Shown: positions 5,532 through 6,261 of the stretch, piece after piece | Position numbering within the stretch: the first letter of the stretch is position 1 | Layout of the letters: the number at the start of each line of letters is the position of its first letter | Source of the DNA: SAR202 cluster bacterium | GTDB lineage: Bacteria; Chloroflexota; Dehalococcoidia; UBA3495 | DNA: 6,261 nucleotides | Assembly: GCA_009392075.1 (NCBI GenBank) | Contig: VFHG01000205.1 | Coordinates: forward strand, 1-6,261 | Direction of reading: 5' to 3' | Position numbers and translations under genes: made by a program | The notes under the pieces: generated by a model | What the model saw: only the letters and a program-made list of their open reading frames with translations | What the model was told of the DNA's origin: nothing | Databases searched by the model: none

Positions 5532-6261
5532 TCAAGATTCGTCAGAGCGGTGATTCGGAGTCAATCCCTTCGGGTGTTCGATATGGTGGTCTTCGCCACA
5601 GTTCTCCATGGAGTCTTCCAACTGGATGGTCACATGCCCGACGCCAAACTCGATGGAGGCGATTTCCCGCAGCCGCTGTAAGACCGGATTTGGGTCTTGC
5701 ATCACCGTGGCGTCGGCGGTGACATGGGCGCTTAACGCATCGTATCCAGTGGTGATGGACCAGGCGTGGATATCATGTACGCCGGTCACACCATCCAATT
5801 CCTCCAAACGCTGGCATAGCTGGTGCAGGTCCAAGTGGGACGGCGTCCCCTCCATCAGAACATGTACGACCTTCCAAAGCAACCGGAAGGAGCTGGCCAG
5901 GACGAGCACGCCAATGATTATGCCAAATATCGGATCGGCGATATCCCAACCCAATGACAGGACCAGCACGCCCGCAGCCACCACTGCCACCGAACCCAGA
6001 AGGTCGGCGATCACGTGAAGGAACGCCCCTTCAACGTTCAGACTCTCTCCGGCCGACCGGTGCAGGACCCAAGCGGCGGCCATGTTCACAAAAAGCCCTG
6101 CGACGCCTACTCCCAGCATCAGTCCGCCATCGATATCTAGGGTGTCGTCAAAGCGGCGGGAGGCTTCAAAAAAGATCAGGGCTGCGATGAACCACAAGCT
6201 CAGGGCGTTCAGCATCGCCGCCAGGATCTCGGTGCGGTGGAACCCGAAGGTCTGCTCGATG
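5532..6261 (-). CDS. Cation diffusion facilitator family transporter (partial, N-terminus beyond right edge)
   Basis: The frame is open from the right edge to TGA at 5534-5532, showing 243 residues. The entry loop TFGFHRTEILAAMLNALSLW (6251-6192) is the TM2-TM3 signature of CzcD/ZitB-type transporters, which export Zn2+, Co2+, Cd2+ or similar ions by proton antiport. Four helices (TM3-TM6) follow. TM5 has the metal-site motif HxxxD in GAFLHVIAD (His codon 6017-6015, Asp 6005-6003); the matching TM2 motif is outside the window. The TM4-TM5 loop is short and lacks the His-rich stretch of eukaryotic ZnTs. The cytoplasmic C-domain has VHDIHAWSITTGYDALSAHV and FGVGHVTIQLE, both standard. The tail CGEDHHIEH (about 5600-5574) is Cys/His-rich and may bind metal. 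The next gene in the same direction starts 42 bases further on (6 if GTG 5525 is used), so they are probably cotranscribed. Metal specificity is not determined. Confidence 0.92.
   Translation of the reverse strand, partial: IEQTFGFHRTEILAAMLNALSLWFIAALIFFEASRRFDDTLDIDGGLMLGVGVAGLFVNMAAAWVLHRSAGESLNVEGAFLHVIADLLGSVAVVAAGVLVLSLGWDIADPIFGIIIGVLVLASSFRLLWKVVHVLMEGTPSHLDLHQLCQRLEELDGVTGVHDIHAWSITTGYDALSAHVTADATVMQDPNPVLQRLREIASIEFGVGHVTIQLEDSMENCGEDHHIEHPKGLTPNHRSDES

Overview
The window looks like a piece of an environmental bacterial chromosome of fairly high GC, and the gene content and intergenic repeats would fit a Chloroflexota relative such as the SAR202 or Dehalococcoidia groups. That placement is inference from gene repertoire (SsuD-like flavin monooxygenase, stand-alone amidase, CtaG without other oxidase genes in view) and from repeat style. 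No rRNA, tRNA or marker protein in the window fixes it.

Layout from left to right. The minus strand at 1-803 carries the N-terminal 267 residues of an AcoX/ATP-NAD-kinase-like protein that starts at TTG and runs off the left edge. A 168-bp divergent control region (804-971) follows; it holds a nested palindrome and TATAAT boxes on both strands. The plus strand at 972-2387 encodes a complete 471-residue amidase-signature hydrolase. A short convergent gap (2388-2526) has two hairpins. The minus strand at 2527-3627 encodes a 366-residue SsuD-like, luciferase-fold flavin monooxygenase. Its upstream gap (3628-3926, about 300 bp) has no credible gene. That gap holds a good sigma-70-type promoter with a C-rich spacer, a long imperfect palindrome of the 'GTCATTCTGAG...CGAAGAATCT' type, and a second GC-rich hairpin.

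The right third (3927-6261) is a minus-strand cluster read in the order: cation diffusion facilitator (partial, N-terminus beyond the right edge), a secreted membrane-anchored FixH/YtkA-like beta-sandwich protein, then CtaG, a caa3-type cytochrome oxidase assembly factor. The last two genes touch (TAGATG), so this is almost surely an operon whose promoter lies outside the window. All three act at or across the cytoplasmic membrane. Two of them belong to families tied to metal transport or oxidase metallation, so a metal-handling and oxidase-assembly module is the natural reading. The exact metal and the role of the middle protein are not shown by sequence.

The left two thirds look catabolic: amide hydrolysis and flavin-dependent oxygenation, each gene with its own control region and not in one operon. 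I see no CRISPR array, transposase, integrase or phage gene. The most unusual items are the nested hairpin in the divergent control region, the altered active-site positions of the SsuD-like enzyme, and the CDF/FixH-like/CtaG cluster.
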